Part shown: positions 32,699 to 43,056 of the stretch, piece after piece
Position numbering within the stretch: position 1 is the stretch's first letter
Layout of the letters: the number at the start of each line of letters is the position of its first letter
From: AAA044-D11 sp009705075
GTDB lineage: Bacteria > Actinomycetota > Actinomycetes > Nanopelagicales > Nanopelagicaceae
Length of the DNA stretch: 64,000 bases
NCBI GenBank assembly: GCA_965268675.1
Contig: OZ254179.1
Span: 1,178,001-1,242,000, forward strand
Reading direction: 5' to 3'
The notes under the pieces: model-generated
Told to the model about the DNA's origin: nothing
Databases searched by the model: none
The model's input: only the letters and a program-made list of their open reading frames with translations
Position numbers and translations under genes: made by a program

Positions 32699-33487
32699 GT
32701 GCGCCTAACTACGTGGAATCTATTGCATTGTCAGGGGGCGGAAAGTATCCGAGCAATCGCATCAGAATTGGCGGTTGGAAACTCTGATTTTGTGATTGCA
32801 GTTCAAGAGGTTGATGCATTTCAAGATCGTTCCGATCAAGTTTTTCAAGTGGCGGAATTGGCCAGTGAGTTAAGTGCCAAAAATTTTGGGTTTGTGCGTT
32901 GTGTCATTGGAACCCCAGGTTTCAAATGGCGACGGTTACGAAGTGAAGAGGCTGTATTAATCACAAATAGCGAGGCGGGAGATAATCCCCCTTCTTATGG
33001 CATTGGTTTAATCACCAACATTCCAGTTCTAAAGTGGGAAGTTTTAGCGCTAGGTAAATCTTTGATTGGATTGCCACTTGCATTTCCAGGTGGCGATTCT
33101 GCTAAGCCCAAGATTAGATTTATCTATGTCAAAGATGAGCCACGTTATGCAGTTGCTGCTCAGTTGGCCAATGGTTATACCGTTGTAAATGTTCATTTAT
33201 CTTTTGTGCCGCTTGTGAATCTCTATCAGTTGTGGCGAGTTAAGCGTTGGTTAAGTAAAAAACCTGGAAAACATATCTTGCTTGGAGATTTAAATCTTCC
33301 TTTCAACCTACCAGTCAGATTTTCCAAATGGAGATCCCTGAATTCAATGGCAAGCTATCCAACTTGGCAGCCGAAGATTCAATTTGATTACATTCTTAGT
33401 GATAATTTGCCCAACGAAGTGGCTACAAGAATAAGCTTAAAGAGTGAGATTAGTGATCACTTGCCGGTCACTATAGAAATTAATTGA
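32699..33487 (+). CDS. Endonuclease/exonuclease/phosphatase family protein
   Basis: Metal-dependent phosphoesterase fold of 262 aa. Motifs in order: MRLTTWNLLHCQG (Asn), IAVQEVDAF (catalytic Glu), VNVHLSF (His), ILLGDLNLP (Asp-x-Asn) and SDHLPV at the end (Asp-His). It could act on DNA, inositol phosphates or other phosphodiesters; no signal peptide is visible. The GTG start follows TAAAGT by six bases, and the neighbouring nudC has the same arrangement on the other strand, 66 bases away. Its 3' end overlaps the convergent adnB by 31 bases. Confidence 0.88.
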   Translation: MRLTTWNLLHCQGAESIRAIASELAVGNSDFVIAVQEVDAFQDRSDQVFQVAELASELSAKNFGFVRCVIGTPGFKWRRLRSEEAVLITNSEAGDNPPSYGIGLITNIPVLKWEVLALGKSLIGLPLAFPGGDSAKPKIRFIYVKDEPRYAVAAQLANGYTVVNVHLSFVPLVNLYQLWRVKRWLSKKPGKHILLGDLNLPFNLPVRFSKWRSLNSMASYPTWQPKIQFDYILSDNLPNEVATRISLKSEISDHLPVTIEIN

Positions 33488-36400
33488 TCCTGAGTTAGTA
33501 AATCTGCAGGTCGAACGGTTTCGTTAGAACCGACATAATGAAATGCGGCGCTTATGTTCTCGAGTGGAATAGCAAATAGTTTGGAATATGCCAAGCGATA
33601 CATCGCAAGTTGAATCGCAGCAGCGGCTAGATCATCTCCGCTCTTACTCTTTCCCGTCTTCCAATCGACTACTTCATACTTACCATTTTGCTCATAAACG
33701 GCATCTATACGGCCTCGAAGCAATATTCCACCGAGTACCGTTTCAAATGGAACTTCAATTCCGCCGGGTGCTGGATCGCGCTTTGCCCAAATACTTGCTA
33801 GCCATTTCGCTTTCAACTCTTCAAGTGGCAAATCATCTGATTCATCTGGAGAAATGTCCAAAGCGTCTTCATCTAAAATTTGTGGCTCTTTGTACTGCCC
33901 TTCAACCCAGAGATGGAAGGCCGTACCTCGTCTTGCATATTTATCAATATGGTTTGGCATTGGTCTGCGGATATTGAGTGCGAGCTCCTCAGGATTTTTT
34001 GCCAGATTAATCAAAGTCGAGACTGACAGCCTTGTTGGAAGTTTAACTTGAAGGTTTTTTCTAGCTGCTTTACTTTCAGCAATCAGCGCTATCGCATCAT
34101 TTGCCAGACTGATCTCTTCCGGGGTCGTGGCTGCACTTAATAAAGCTGCAGGTGTATCAAATGCCGAAATAGTTTTGAGAAATTCAGCGCTTTCTACAAC
34201 TAGATCCGCACGTGCAGATTTAACTGGCCAGCTTCCCGTTCTAGGTTTCGTTCTAGTTGGGTTCTCTGAAGTTGGTCGAGGCTCTTCGAATAACTGATTA
34301 TCTGGAGCAATTGAATCAACTACGGTTTCAACTAAGTTATATAGCGAACTCGCCTCCACGGCTTCCATGCCATTTCCGAACCATGATGCAGTGCAGAGTA
34401 AATTAATTTTTGCGCGCGTAAAAGCAACATAGGCTAGACGCCATTCCTCTTCTTCGCGTCGCCCAGACCAAGCGTCTTTGACTTTTTCTAGCGCTCTCTT
34501 TACTTCAACATGTTTTGGTGCACTTGTGGGGAAAACAAAGTCATCAAATTGGCTAGCATCACCACGAAGCGCAATCGGTAGCGCAGCTGAATTTGAAGTC
34601 CAAAGATCTAGGCTCTTACCAGAACTTGGAAAATTATCCTTAACTAGGCCAGGCACTGCAACGAAATCCCACTCAGAACCTTTTGCGGCGTGGATAGTAA
34701 GGATTTGTACTGCATGCTTATTGGCAGCGACTGATACTGGTTTTAGCCCGCCCTCTTCGCTATCGGCAATTTTCAACCACTCAAGGAAGGTGGAGATTGT
34801 TCCGCCATTTCGTTGGAACTTTGCTGCTTCATCTAGGAAAGCATCTAAATGCTTTCGACCTTGTGCAAAGCCATCTCGCACTAATACTTCGGTATCTAAG
34901 AATAAGAACCGCTCTGCTTCCATAATTGCATCTGTGATTGATCCAACTAAATACCTGCGAAGTTCACGTAACTCCTTAGAGAATTTCAGCAATCGCTCAT
35001 ATCCTTCGGCGGAGAAATTTTCTCTTGGAGCTTTTTCAAATACTTCCAGAGCTTCGATAGCGCTGCCGATTGCAAAATCTTCAGCCTCCATCATTTCAGT
35101 ACTAGCGCTCTCCATCATTTTTCCGACAGTTTTACTCAGTGACTGATCAAAATTAGTTACAAGAGAGCGGGCAAACTTTCCAAGAGCAGCTAAATCCTTT
35201 GGGCCAAGGGCAACGCGAGGCCCAGTAAGTAGGCGCATCAGCGAACTGCCATTGTCTGGGAAAGTTAGCGTTCTTAGTAGTGCCAAGATATCTGCAACTT
35301 CTGGCACATGAATCAAGCCACCCAGACCGACAATCTCAACTGGAATACCTCTGGCTCTGAGCGCTTGCTCAATCTCACTAATGTATTTACGAGAGCGAAC
35401 TAAGACAGCGAAGGTTTGTGGATTTTCTGGATCGGCAACTCGCTCTGCAGCAAACCAATGTTTTTCAAAATGATCTGCAATTCCTTCAGCTTCTTTTGTC
35501 AGTGTTTCATATTGTCCGCAGAGCAATGAACCCGGGCCAGCCGTTGTTCTAAGTTTCAAGCGCTTAACGTTGGCAGCTTTTCCATCTCGTGCAACTATTA
35601 ATTCACCGATTTTATCAACTGTTTGATTTGCTACCTCAAGAATATTCTTATCATTTCGCCAAGTTGTAAGAAGGTTATGCTCAACACATTTCGCCTGCGA
35701 TTTACCAATGAAATGTCTTCCGAAGGTATCGAGAGTTTGGGCGCTAGCGCTACGCCACCCGTAAATGGCTTGGTTTGGGTCCCCCACAGCAGTTACCGCA
35801 TGACCATCGCCAAAGAGCGCTGAAAGAAATTTAACCTGACTTACCGAAGTATCTTGATATTCATCTAATAGAACAATCTTGTATTTAGTGCGCTCGGCAG
35901 AAATTATCTCGGATGTGAAATCAACTTCCGGGTCTTGACTGACAGAGCCTTCGCCACTTACCAACTTAGCAACTAAAGACATCTGATCGTTGAAAGTGAG
36001 TAGCCCTCTTTCAAGTCGATACCTCTCATACTCTTCAACCATCGGCAGAATTGCTAGGCGCTCCTTTAGCGAAGATTTGAGATCTCGAACTGGTTCATTA
36101 GATTTGCTATCAGAAATTGTCGAAAACTTATCCAATACAGATTCGCAGAATTCTCGAACCTCTGCCGTAGTTCTGCCATGTTCGCCAAGTGCTGCTGATA
36201 ATCCCATGACCTTATCGACAATCGTCTTTGCAGAATGTGAGATGTCATCGCCATTTGTCGCTTCACTCGCGAAGTTGTTTACAATGTTATTTGCTATCTG
36301 CCAGGCAGCTGCTTCCCCAATTGGATCGGATGATGCATCTACTCCAAGGCGAATTGCATGTTCAGAGAGAACTCGACCGGCATAAGAATGGTAGGTCGAG

Positions 36401-36762
36401 ACAGTTACGGCAATATCAATCTCGGTTTTTGTATTTGGATCAATTGGAAGTAGCCCAATTTTACGGAGTTGACGTAACCGCTTCCTAATACGTGAAGCAA
36501 GTTCGCCAGCTGCTTTTCTTGTGAAAGTTAAACCGAGTATCTCCTCAGGTTTCACAATTCCATTAGCTACTAACCAGAGAACTCTGGCGCTCATGGTTTC
36601 GGTTTTCCCAGATCCAGCGCCCGCGATTACAACGGTAGGTCCTAGATGGAGCGACTCAATAATTGGAATCTGTTCATCACTTGGTCCCTTAAAAGTTGGA
36701 TCTATTGTGCGAAGTGCATCACCGATCTCTTTGGCTGAGTACTTAATTTTGAACTCGCTCAT
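33457..36762 (-). CDS. adnB: AdnB: ATP-dependent helicase-nuclease subunit
   Basis: Large subunit of 1101 aa of the actinobacterial end-resection machine, exactly the size I recall for mycobacterial AdnB. N-terminal SF1 motor: Walker A VIAGAGSGKTETMSARV, LLDEYQDTSVSQ (II), VGDPNQAIYGWRSA (III), ILTIHAAKGSEWDFVAVPGL (V), LAYVAFTRAK (VI). C-terminal RecB-family nuclease: RRGTAFHLWVEGQ, LRGRIDAVYE, YEVVDWKTGK and the downstream Gln-x-x-x-Tyr. It is translationally coupled to adnA by a four-base overlap. With AdnA it unwinds and chews double-strand ends for recombination repair. Confidence 0.95.
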   Translation of the reverse strand: MSEFKIKYSAKEIGDALRTIDPTFKGPSDEQIPIIESLHLGPTVVIAGAGSGKTETMSARVLWLVANGIVKPEEILGLTFTRKAAGELASRIRKRLRQLRKIGLLPIDPNTKTEIDIAVTVSTYHSYAGRVLSEHAIRLGVDASSDPIGEAAAWQIANNIVNNFASEATNGDDISHSAKTIVDKVMGLSAALGEHGRTTAEVREFCESVLDKFSTISDSKSNEPVRDLKSSLKERLAILPMVEEYERYRLERGLLTFNDQMSLVAKLVSGEGSVSQDPEVDFTSEIISAERTKYKIVLLDEYQDTSVSQVKFLSALFGDGHAVTAVGDPNQAIYGWRSASAQTLDTFGRHFIGKSQAKCVEHNLLTTWRNDKNILEVANQTVDKIGELIVARDGKAANVKRLKLRTTAGPGSLLCGQYETLTKEAEGIADHFEKHWFAAERVADPENPQTFAVLVRSRKYISEIEQALRARGIPVEIVGLGGLIHVPEVADILALLRTLTFPDNGSSLMRLLTGPRVALGPKDLAALGKFARSLVTNFDQSLSKTVGKMMESASTEMMEAEDFAIGSAIEALEVFEKAPRENFSAEGYERLLKFSKELRELRRYLVGSITDAIMEAERFLFLDTEVLVRDGFAQGRKHLDAFLDEAAKFQRNGGTISTFLEWLKIADSEEGGLKPVSVAANKHAVQILTIHAAKGSEWDFVAVPGLVKDNFPSSGKSLDLWTSNSAALPIALRGDASQFDDFVFPTSAPKHVEVKRALEKVKDAWSGRREEEEWRLAYVAFTRAKINLLCTASWFGNGMEAVEASSLYNLVETVVDSIAPDNQLFEEPRPTSENPTRTKPRTGSWPVKSARADLVVESAEFLKTISAFDTPAALLSAATTPEEISLANDAIALIAESKAARKNLQVKLPTRLSVSTLINLAKNPEELALNIRRPMPNHIDKYARRGTAFHLWVEGQYKEPQILDEDALDISPDESDDLPLEELKAKWLASIWAKRDPAPGGIEVPFETVLGGILLRGRIDAVYEQNGKYEVVDWKTGKSKSGDDLAAAAIQLAMYRLAYSKLFAIPLENISAAFHYVGSNETVRPADLLTQDQLISIVTGK

Positions 36763-39700
36763 TGATCAATCACCGTCCGCCCTTGAGGTTGGATCGGGCA
36801 AAGTCCTTTAACTGCGCAGGTTCTACAACGATCATTGACAGTTGCAATGAATTCATTTGCCGACATTGCATCCGCTGCTGCAATCACTTCAGCTTTAATC
36901 ACTTCGTGTTCTTTTACCCCTTGGGGCTTTTCTGAGGCCGTTTTTCCATCGGTACCCAAAAATAGTAACTCTGCGCCAGCGCTCTGATTGCCTGGTGAAT
37001 CTCCCTTGAATGCTTCTTCATAGACTGCAAGTTGATATCCAGCAAGCTGTTTATGTTCCTCTGATTTCTTCTTGCTTAAATCTGGAGCGCCAGTCTTGAT
37101 ATCCACTATGAATGCCCGGCCTTGGCTATCAATTTCTACTCTATCAACGCTGCCATTAAAGAGTGCTCGCCCGATAACTTTTGAAAATTCTGTTTCAACC
37201 GCAAATAGAGTGCGGCCCGATTTATTTTCAGCGTGCCAAGTATAAAATTTCTCTAATTTTTCTAGCGCCTGCTTAAACTTATAATCTCTAACCCAACCTT
37301 TATTTCCATCAATTAACTGCCAGCCGCTCTCGAGTCGAGTAGCTAGATCATCCAGAGTTAAACCAGGTTCACTCTTTAACATTGCAGCCAAAGAGTGAAT
37401 TGCAATTCCAAGAAGTTGAGCTGTGGAATCGCCATCGCGGCCACCGCTCTTCTCGATAAACCATTTGAGACCACACTCTGAGAAGGATTGCAGATTGCTC
37501 GGCGAAACCGAGACCTGGGTATCAATTGGAATTACTGGATCGGTACTACTTAGCTTTAGTGCACCTAACCAATTCTCACTCTTAGCGCTCTGGATTTCAT
37601 TTGTAGCCAGAGTCTGTAGAAGTTTTGCGGCAAACTCTTTTTTATTTTTATCTGGGCTATCTAAATCACGGCGCAAGGTAGAGACAAGCGCTTGCGGAGT
37701 TAAGGCTCTTGGCAGGTCAACGCTTTCGGCATCGATAGAGGAAACACCATTTACAAATTCATATATCTCTTCGAAGTATGGTGAAGGTTCGGAGTCATCT
37801 TCCTTCGAATAGGCCGTAACAACTAGAGCCTTTTTAGCCCTAGAAATAGCCACATTTAAGAGGCGGCGTTCATCTTCAACAAGTGCATTTGCTGCGCTTA
37901 CTTCAAGCTCTCGACGTGCAGTTGATTGTGTACGTTCAGATTCAACTAGACGTTCGCTACCAAGGAGGGATCCGCGTTGACGAAGATTTGGCCAGATTCC
38001 TTCTTGTAGTCCAGTTATTGCTACAAGATCCCACTCCAAACCTTTAGCGCTATGCACAGTGAGAACGCTGACCACTTCTCCGCGTTCGCCGCGGGCAGCG
38101 ATTGCATCACTTTGAATTGATTCACTTAGTAATTGATCTAAGAAGAGTTCGGGATCAGATTCCGGCATCCGTTCGGAGAATCTTCGCGCTGATTCAAAGA
38201 GAGTAATTACAGCATCTAAATCTCGATCTGCAGCTGCGCCTCGTGGGCCACCTTTGAGTGCGCGATCGCGCCAGAGATTTGCCAATGAATCGCCGTCGTA
38301 ACTCTTAGCGCTGCTCCAGATTGCCCAAATTAAATCTGCAATATCAACTTTCTTGCCGCCAGCGCTGCTCATCCTCACAACTTTGCGCGCCTCAGAAATT
38401 ACATCAGCAACTCGTTTTAGCGAAAGAATCTGCTCCCACGGAAGTGGTGCATCAGAATTATCTAAAATTTCTAGAATAACTTGGGTGGATGGTTTTGCAT
38501 CATCGCCGGCTTCGCGCAGCTTTCCAAGATCAATTCGCATTTGGCGAAGCGATAGCGCATCTGCACCACCAAATTCAGAGAAGAGAATCTCTTCAACTAA
38601 ATTCCAGTTGTTTGAAGTTAATTTGATTTTTCCAAGAGCAATCTGCGCGATAGTTAGTATTGGTCGAATCGCAGGATTTTCACCGAGTGCCATTGCATCA
38701 GAACTAATTTGAATTGGAATGTTATTCAGGGCGAAGGCTCGGGTAATTGCAGATACGCCAGCACCAGGCGAGCGAAGTATTACCGCCATCTCAGACCAAG
38801 CGATTCCATCACGCAGGTGCGCGGAGCGAAAGGCATGTGCAATGTAATTGGCGCAATCTGATTGGCTGGCCAGCTTTGCAACATCAATCTTGGATTTTTT
38901 AGCAACCTCAGTAGCCTCGGAAAGAGCTGGGTTCGCTGGCGCCAATATTGGATTTCTAAAGCGAGAAGAGATTGAACTTGTTAGTTTGACTATTTCGCCC
39001 GATGTTCTATGTACGCTCGACAGGAAGATTTCTTCATAATTATTTGCAGAAGCAAAAGCCCTAACGCCTTCCGGGTCGGCCCCGCGAAATTGTCCGATGG
39101 CTGATTGTGGGTCCGCAAAGAGAATTACTCGATCACTTGCAAGTAATTTCAGGAGTTCGCGCTGCGAATTATCGCTCTCTTGGAATTCATCGATAACAAT
39201 CAACTTAAATTTATTTTGAAAGGATTTTCTGATTTCTGCATGAGTATTTAGATCTGAAATAGCCTGTGAAATAATCGAGCTTGAGTCAATTCGCTTTGCT
39301 GCCCCGGAGATAAAGCCGTAGCGAATTGCTAAGACTTCATCGTAGATTTTCCAGAACTTTGCTGCTGGCTCCCACCAGGGTTCACCAAGCAACTTACCTT
39401 TCTCAGCCAATTTCTTGTAGGTAAAATTACGTTCACTTGCTCGAAGGATTAAATCTCGAAGTTCGCGGGCAAAACCTTTTGTGGAGAGCGCTGGTTCGAG
39501 CGCCTTTGGCCAATTTACTTGTGGCGAATATTGTGGATTCGCTAATAGTTCACGGATAAATGAATCTTGTTCAGCGCCTGAAATCAAAACGTATTTTGGA
39601 TCATCGGGATTAACCTGGGTATTAATTATTGAAAAAGCGAGCGAGTGAAACGTTCTAACTATCGGCTCGAAGGCGCTGGTTTCAGATTGAATAACGATTT

Positions 39701-39962
39701 GATCTCGCAATTCTGATGCGCGCTCTCGGCCGTAAGTTAAAACCAAGATTGAGTTCGGGTCGAAACCGGATTTAATTTGCGAAACAACAGTTTCAATAAG
39801 AGTCGCGCTTTTCCCAGTCCCAGGGCCACCAATAACGATTAGGCGTGGAGAGGTTGAATCAATTACTGATTTCTGTTCACTCGTTGGCAAAAAATCGGAT
39901 GGCGAAACTGTCGGGCGAATAAGTTCTATTCGCCTACTATCCTTCGCGCTTTTGCCGGCCAT
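36759..39962 (-). CDS. adnA: AdnA: helicase-nuclease subunit with Fe-S nuclease domain
   Basis: 1067-aa partner of AdnB. Motor motifs: Walker A VIGGPGTGKSATLIETV, IVIDEFQESDNSQ (II), LFADPQSAIGQFRGA (III), VLTVHSAKGLEWDLVAITGL (V). The nuclease half has SFSECGLKWFIEK (first Cys), FNGSVDRVEID, AFIVDIKTGAPDL and Gln-x-x-x-Tyr, then CRTCAVKGLCPIQ, giving the four Cys of an AddB-like iron-sulfur staple. Both motor and nuclease motifs are complete. Gene order (adnA first, then adnB) matches M. tuberculosis Rv3202c-Rv3201c. It begins 47 bases after the typA stop on the same strand. Confidence 0.94.
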   Translation of the reverse strand: MAGKSAKDSRRIELIRPTVSPSDFLPTSEQKSVIDSTSPRLIVIGGPGTGKSATLIETVVSQIKSGFDPNSILVLTYGRERASELRDQIVIQSETSAFEPIVRTFHSLAFSIINTQVNPDDPKYVLISGAEQDSFIRELLANPQYSPQVNWPKALEPALSTKGFARELRDLILRASERNFTYKKLAEKGKLLGEPWWEPAAKFWKIYDEVLAIRYGFISGAAKRIDSSSIISQAISDLNTHAEIRKSFQNKFKLIVIDEFQESDNSQRELLKLLASDRVILFADPQSAIGQFRGADPEGVRAFASANNYEEIFLSSVHRTSGEIVKLTSSISSRFRNPILAPANPALSEATEVAKKSKIDVAKLASQSDCANYIAHAFRSAHLRDGIAWSEMAVILRSPGAGVSAITRAFALNNIPIQISSDAMALGENPAIRPILTIAQIALGKIKLTSNNWNLVEEILFSEFGGADALSLRQMRIDLGKLREAGDDAKPSTQVILEILDNSDAPLPWEQILSLKRVADVISEARKVVRMSSAGGKKVDIADLIWAIWSSAKSYDGDSLANLWRDRALKGGPRGAAADRDLDAVITLFESARRFSERMPESDPELFLDQLLSESIQSDAIAARGERGEVVSVLTVHSAKGLEWDLVAITGLQEGIWPNLRQRGSLLGSERLVESERTQSTARRELEVSAANALVEDERRLLNVAISRAKKALVVTAYSKEDDSEPSPYFEEIYEFVNGVSSIDAESVDLPRALTPQALVSTLRRDLDSPDKNKKEFAAKLLQTLATNEIQSAKSENWLGALKLSSTDPVIPIDTQVSVSPSNLQSFSECGLKWFIEKSGGRDGDSTAQLLGIAIHSLAAMLKSEPGLTLDDLATRLESGWQLIDGNKGWVRDYKFKQALEKLEKFYTWHAENKSGRTLFAVETEFSKVIGRALFNGSVDRVEIDSQGRAFIVDIKTGAPDLSKKKSEEHKQLAGYQLAVYEEAFKGDSPGNQSAGAELLFLGTDGKTASEKPQGVKEHEVIKAEVIAAADAMSANEFIATVNDRCRTCAVKGLCPIQPQGRTVIDQ

Positions 39963-40009
39963 GGTGCTATCTAACCCAAGGCCGCCGACAAAATCGCTTA
40001 ATTCGCAGG

Positions 40010-41920
40010 TTATTCGGCGTTCTGATTAACCTTCTTGGCACGTCCGACGTTTCGTGCTCGCTCATTTTGATCAAGAATCGTCTTGCGGACTCGAACATGC
40101 TTAGGGGTTACCTCAACACATTCATCTTCGCGACAGAACTCAAGAGCTTGTTCAAGGTTAAGGAGTCTTGGCGGAATAATACGATTTGCATCATCCGCAC
40201 CAGATGAACGCATATTTGTAAGCTTCTTTTCGCGAACAATATTTACATCCATATCTTCGGTACGTGAATTCTCGCCGACAATCATTCCTTCATAAACTTC
40301 TGTTCCAACTTCAAGGAAGATTACGCCACGCTCTTGAACACCATCGACTGCGTAGGCAGTGACAATTCCACGGCGGTCGGCAACGAGTGATCCGCTAAGG
40401 CGGGTACGAATTTCACCATTCCAGTTTTCATAACCATCGAAGACGTGGTGGAGTAATCCGGTTCCACGAGTTTCAGTTAAGAATTCGGTACGGAAGCCAA
40501 TAAGTCCTCGTGATGGAACTTTGTAATCCATTCGAATCCAACCAGTTCCATGGTTAACCATTTGTTCCATGCGACCTTTACGAAGCGCCATAAGTTGAGT
40601 AACAACGCCTAGATAATCCTCTGGAATATCAATTGATAGTCGCTCCATTGGTTCTTGAAGTTTTCCATCGACAGTCTTCAAAACAACTTGTGGTTTACCA
40701 ACCGTTAATTCAAAACCTTCGCGGCGCATGATTTCAACGAGAACTGCGAGTTGAAGTTCGCCACGACCCTGAACTTCCCAAGTATCTGGCCGGTCGGTAT
40801 TAACAATTCGAAGTGAGACGTTACCGATTAGCTCGGCATCAAGGCGATTCTTAACCTGTCTTGCAGTCAGAAGTTTTCCTTCAAGTCCAGCAATAGGAGA
40901 GGTATTGATACCGATTGTCATAGAGATAGAAGGCTCATCAACAATGATTAGCGGTAGCGCATGTGGCTTTTCGAGATCCGCAAGCGTTTCGCCCAACGTA
41001 ATTGTGGCGATACCAGCGATTGCAACGATATCTCCCGGTCCTGCTTCAAGTGCGGGTACGCGCTCTAGACCATCTGTAATTAGGAGCTCGGAAATCTTTA
41101 CGCGCTCGCTAGTTCCATCAGTCTTCATCCACATTACATTTTCGCCTTTTTTAATAATGCCTTCGCGAATTCGGCATAGTGCAAGACGGCCGAGGTATGG
41201 CGAGGAGTCAAGGTTTGTAACGTGTGCTTGAAGTGGTGCACCTTCGTGATAAGTCGGAGCTGGAATAGTATTGAAAATTACTTCAAAGAGCGCATCTAAG
41301 TTTTCGCGATCTGGCATCACACCATTTTCTGGGCGATTCATTGATGCGCGACCAGCTTTTGCTGATGCATAAACAACTGGGAATTCAATTTGATCATCAT
41401 TCGCATCGAGATCCATGAATAGGCCGTAAGCCTCGTCAACAACTTCTGGAATACGTGAATCGGGGCGATCAACTTTATTGATTACTAAAATAACTGGAAG
41501 GTTCTTCTCAAGTGCCTTACGCAATACGAAGCGGGTCTGCGGAAGTGGTCCTTCAGATGCATCGACTAACAAGATAACGCCATCAACCATTTCAAGTCCG
41601 CGCTCTACTTCGCCACCAAAGTCGGCGTGGCCCGGAGTATCAATGATGTTAACGATTTGGCTACCGCGGTGAATCGAAGTGTTCTTAGCAAGAATTGTGA
41701 TTCCCTTTTCGCGTTCTAGATCCATTGAATCCATAACACGATCGCGGTTCTCGCCCTCTTTCTGGTGTTCAGAGAATGCGCCGGATTGAGTCAACATCGC
41801 ATCAACCAGCGTTGTCTTGCCATGATCCACGTGAGCGATAATCGCTACATTTCGGAGTTCATCGCGCTTCTTGAGTTCGCCAGTTATATATGGGCTCTTC
41901 TCGTATCTTATTTTTGTCAT
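40010..41920 (-). CDS. typA: Translational GTPase TypA/BipA
   Basis: 636-aa ribosome-binding GTPase of the EF-G/LepA group. G1 AHVDHGKTTLVDAML, G2 region REKGITI, G3 DTPGHADFGGEV, G4 NKVDRPD, then the beta-barrel, domain III, domain V and the TypA-specific C-terminal domain (YEGMIVGENSRTEDMDVN, KHVRVRKTILDQNERAR). It is involved in 50S biogenesis and stress growth in other bacteria. The ATG overlaps the ychF stop by one base (TAATG), so ychF-typA form an operon. The N-terminus is about 15 residues longer than in E. coli. Confidence 0.97.
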   Translation of the reverse strand: MTKIRYEKSPYITGELKKRDELRNVAIIAHVDHGKTTLVDAMLTQSGAFSEHQKEGENRDRVMDSMDLEREKGITILAKNTSIHRGSQIVNIIDTPGHADFGGEVERGLEMVDGVILLVDASEGPLPQTRFVLRKALEKNLPVILVINKVDRPDSRIPEVVDEAYGLFMDLDANDDQIEFPVVYASAKAGRASMNRPENGVMPDRENLDALFEVIFNTIPAPTYHEGAPLQAHVTNLDSSPYLGRLALCRIREGIIKKGENVMWMKTDGTSERVKISELLITDGLERVPALEAGPGDIVAIAGIATITLGETLADLEKPHALPLIIVDEPSISMTIGINTSPIAGLEGKLLTARQVKNRLDAELIGNVSLRIVNTDRPDTWEVQGRGELQLAVLVEIMRREGFELTVGKPQVVLKTVDGKLQEPMERLSIDIPEDYLGVVTQLMALRKGRMEQMVNHGTGWIRMDYKVPSRGLIGFRTEFLTETRGTGLLHHVFDGYENWNGEIRTRLSGSLVADRRGIVTAYAVDGVQERGVIFLEVGTEVYEGMIVGENSRTEDMDVNIVREKKLTNMRSSGADDANRIIPPRLLNLEQALEFCREDECVEVTPKHVRVRKTILDQNERARNVGRAKKVNQNAE

Positions 41921-43005
41921 TAGTTATTAAACCTAAATTCCACTACATCGCCATCGGACATTACATATTCCTTGCCTTCCATTCTAACCTTGCCGCGGGC
42001 TTTGGCTTCCGCCATTGAACCTGCATCAACTAAATCGTTAAATGCAACGATTTCGGCCTTAATGAAACCTTTTTGGAAATCGGTGTGAATCACACCTGCT
42101 GCTACTGGGGCAGTATCTCCCTTATGAATTGTCCAAGCGCGCGTTTCTTTTGGACCCGCTGTTAAATAAGTTTGCAAACCTAAAGTATTGAATCCGACTC
42201 GGGCCAGGGTTGCTAAGCCTGGTTCTTCCAAACCGATTGCAGATAAAAGTTCCATCGCATCTGCATCATCGAGTTCAGCAAGTTCGGCTTCGGTCTTTGC
42301 ATCCAAGAAGATGGCTTCAGATGGCGCGACCATTGCTGCTAATTTCTTGCGAAGATCAGGATCTGAAAGTTCGGCCGCATCAACATTGAAAACATATAGG
42401 AATGGCTTTGCAGTCATTAAGTGCAAGTCAGCAATTAAAGTTAAATCAACTTTCGAACCATAAAGTAATTTTCCGTCATTTAAGATTTCTTGCGCCTGCT
42501 TTACCGCTTCAAGGATCGGTGCAACTTCTTTCTTAATGCGCACCTCTTTCTCTAAACGTGGCAGCGCCTTTTCAATAGTCTGTAAATCTGCAAGTCCAAG
42601 TTCGGTATTGATAACTTCGATATCGGATGCGGGATCAACAAATGCCGCAGCACGTTCACCTTCACGCATAACATTCTCATCGTTGAATACTCGAATTACT
42701 TGGCAGATAGCATCGGTCTCGCGGATATTTGCAAGAAACTTATTTCCAAGTCCAGCGCCTTCAGATGCGCCTTTAACAATTCCGGCGATATCTACGAACG
42801 AAACAACGGCCGGCAAGATTTTTTCGGAGCCAAAGATCTCTGCAAGTTTTGGCAGGCGGTCATCTGGGACTCCAACCATTCCAACATTTGGTTCAATGGT
42901 CGCGAAGGGATAATTCGCGGCTAGAACGTTGTTCTTGGTCAGAGCGTTAAAAAGGGTCGATTTGCCCACATTTGGCAGTCCGACGATTCCAATAGAGAGG
43001 CTCAC
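41920..43005 (-). CDS. ychF: Redox-regulated ATPase/GTPase YchF
   Basis: Obg-family P-loop NTPase of 361 aa. G1 GLPNVGKSTLFNALTKN, the Obg segment VGVPDDRL, DIAGIVKGASEGAGLGNKFL (G3), the NVD-type G4 (FNVDAAE, as in ATP-preferring YchF) and the TGS domain ending in AKARGKVRMEGKEYVMSDGDVVEFRFN. It is a conserved ribosome-associated protein that binds ATP rather than GTP in most species. GTG start; divergent from rmuC with 51 bases between starts. Confidence 0.97.
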   Translation of the reverse strand: MSLSIGIVGLPNVGKSTLFNALTKNNVLAANYPFATIEPNVGMVGVPDDRLPKLAEIFGSEKILPAVVSFVDIAGIVKGASEGAGLGNKFLANIRETDAICQVIRVFNDENVMREGERAAAFVDPASDIEVINTELGLADLQTIEKALPRLEKEVRIKKEVAPILEAVKQAQEILNDGKLLYGSKVDLTLIADLHLMTAKPFLYVFNVDAAELSDPDLRKKLAAMVAPSEAIFLDAKTEAELAELDDADAMELLSAIGLEEPGLATLARVGFNTLGLQTYLTAGPKETRAWTIHKGDTAPVAAGVIHTDFQKGFIKAEIVAFNDLVDAGSMAEAKARGKVRMEGKEYVMSDGDVVEFRFNN

Positions 43006-43056
43006 AAGGAGTAGAGCCTACGGGGCTTTGTCGGTGCTTCCTGCCACGATACGGGC

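Noticed and set aside
34478..35146. 222-aa open frame opposite adnB
   Set aside because: It lies wholly inside the helicase gene on the other strand, has no family features, and is Ser/Arg-rich as expected for an antisense shadow.
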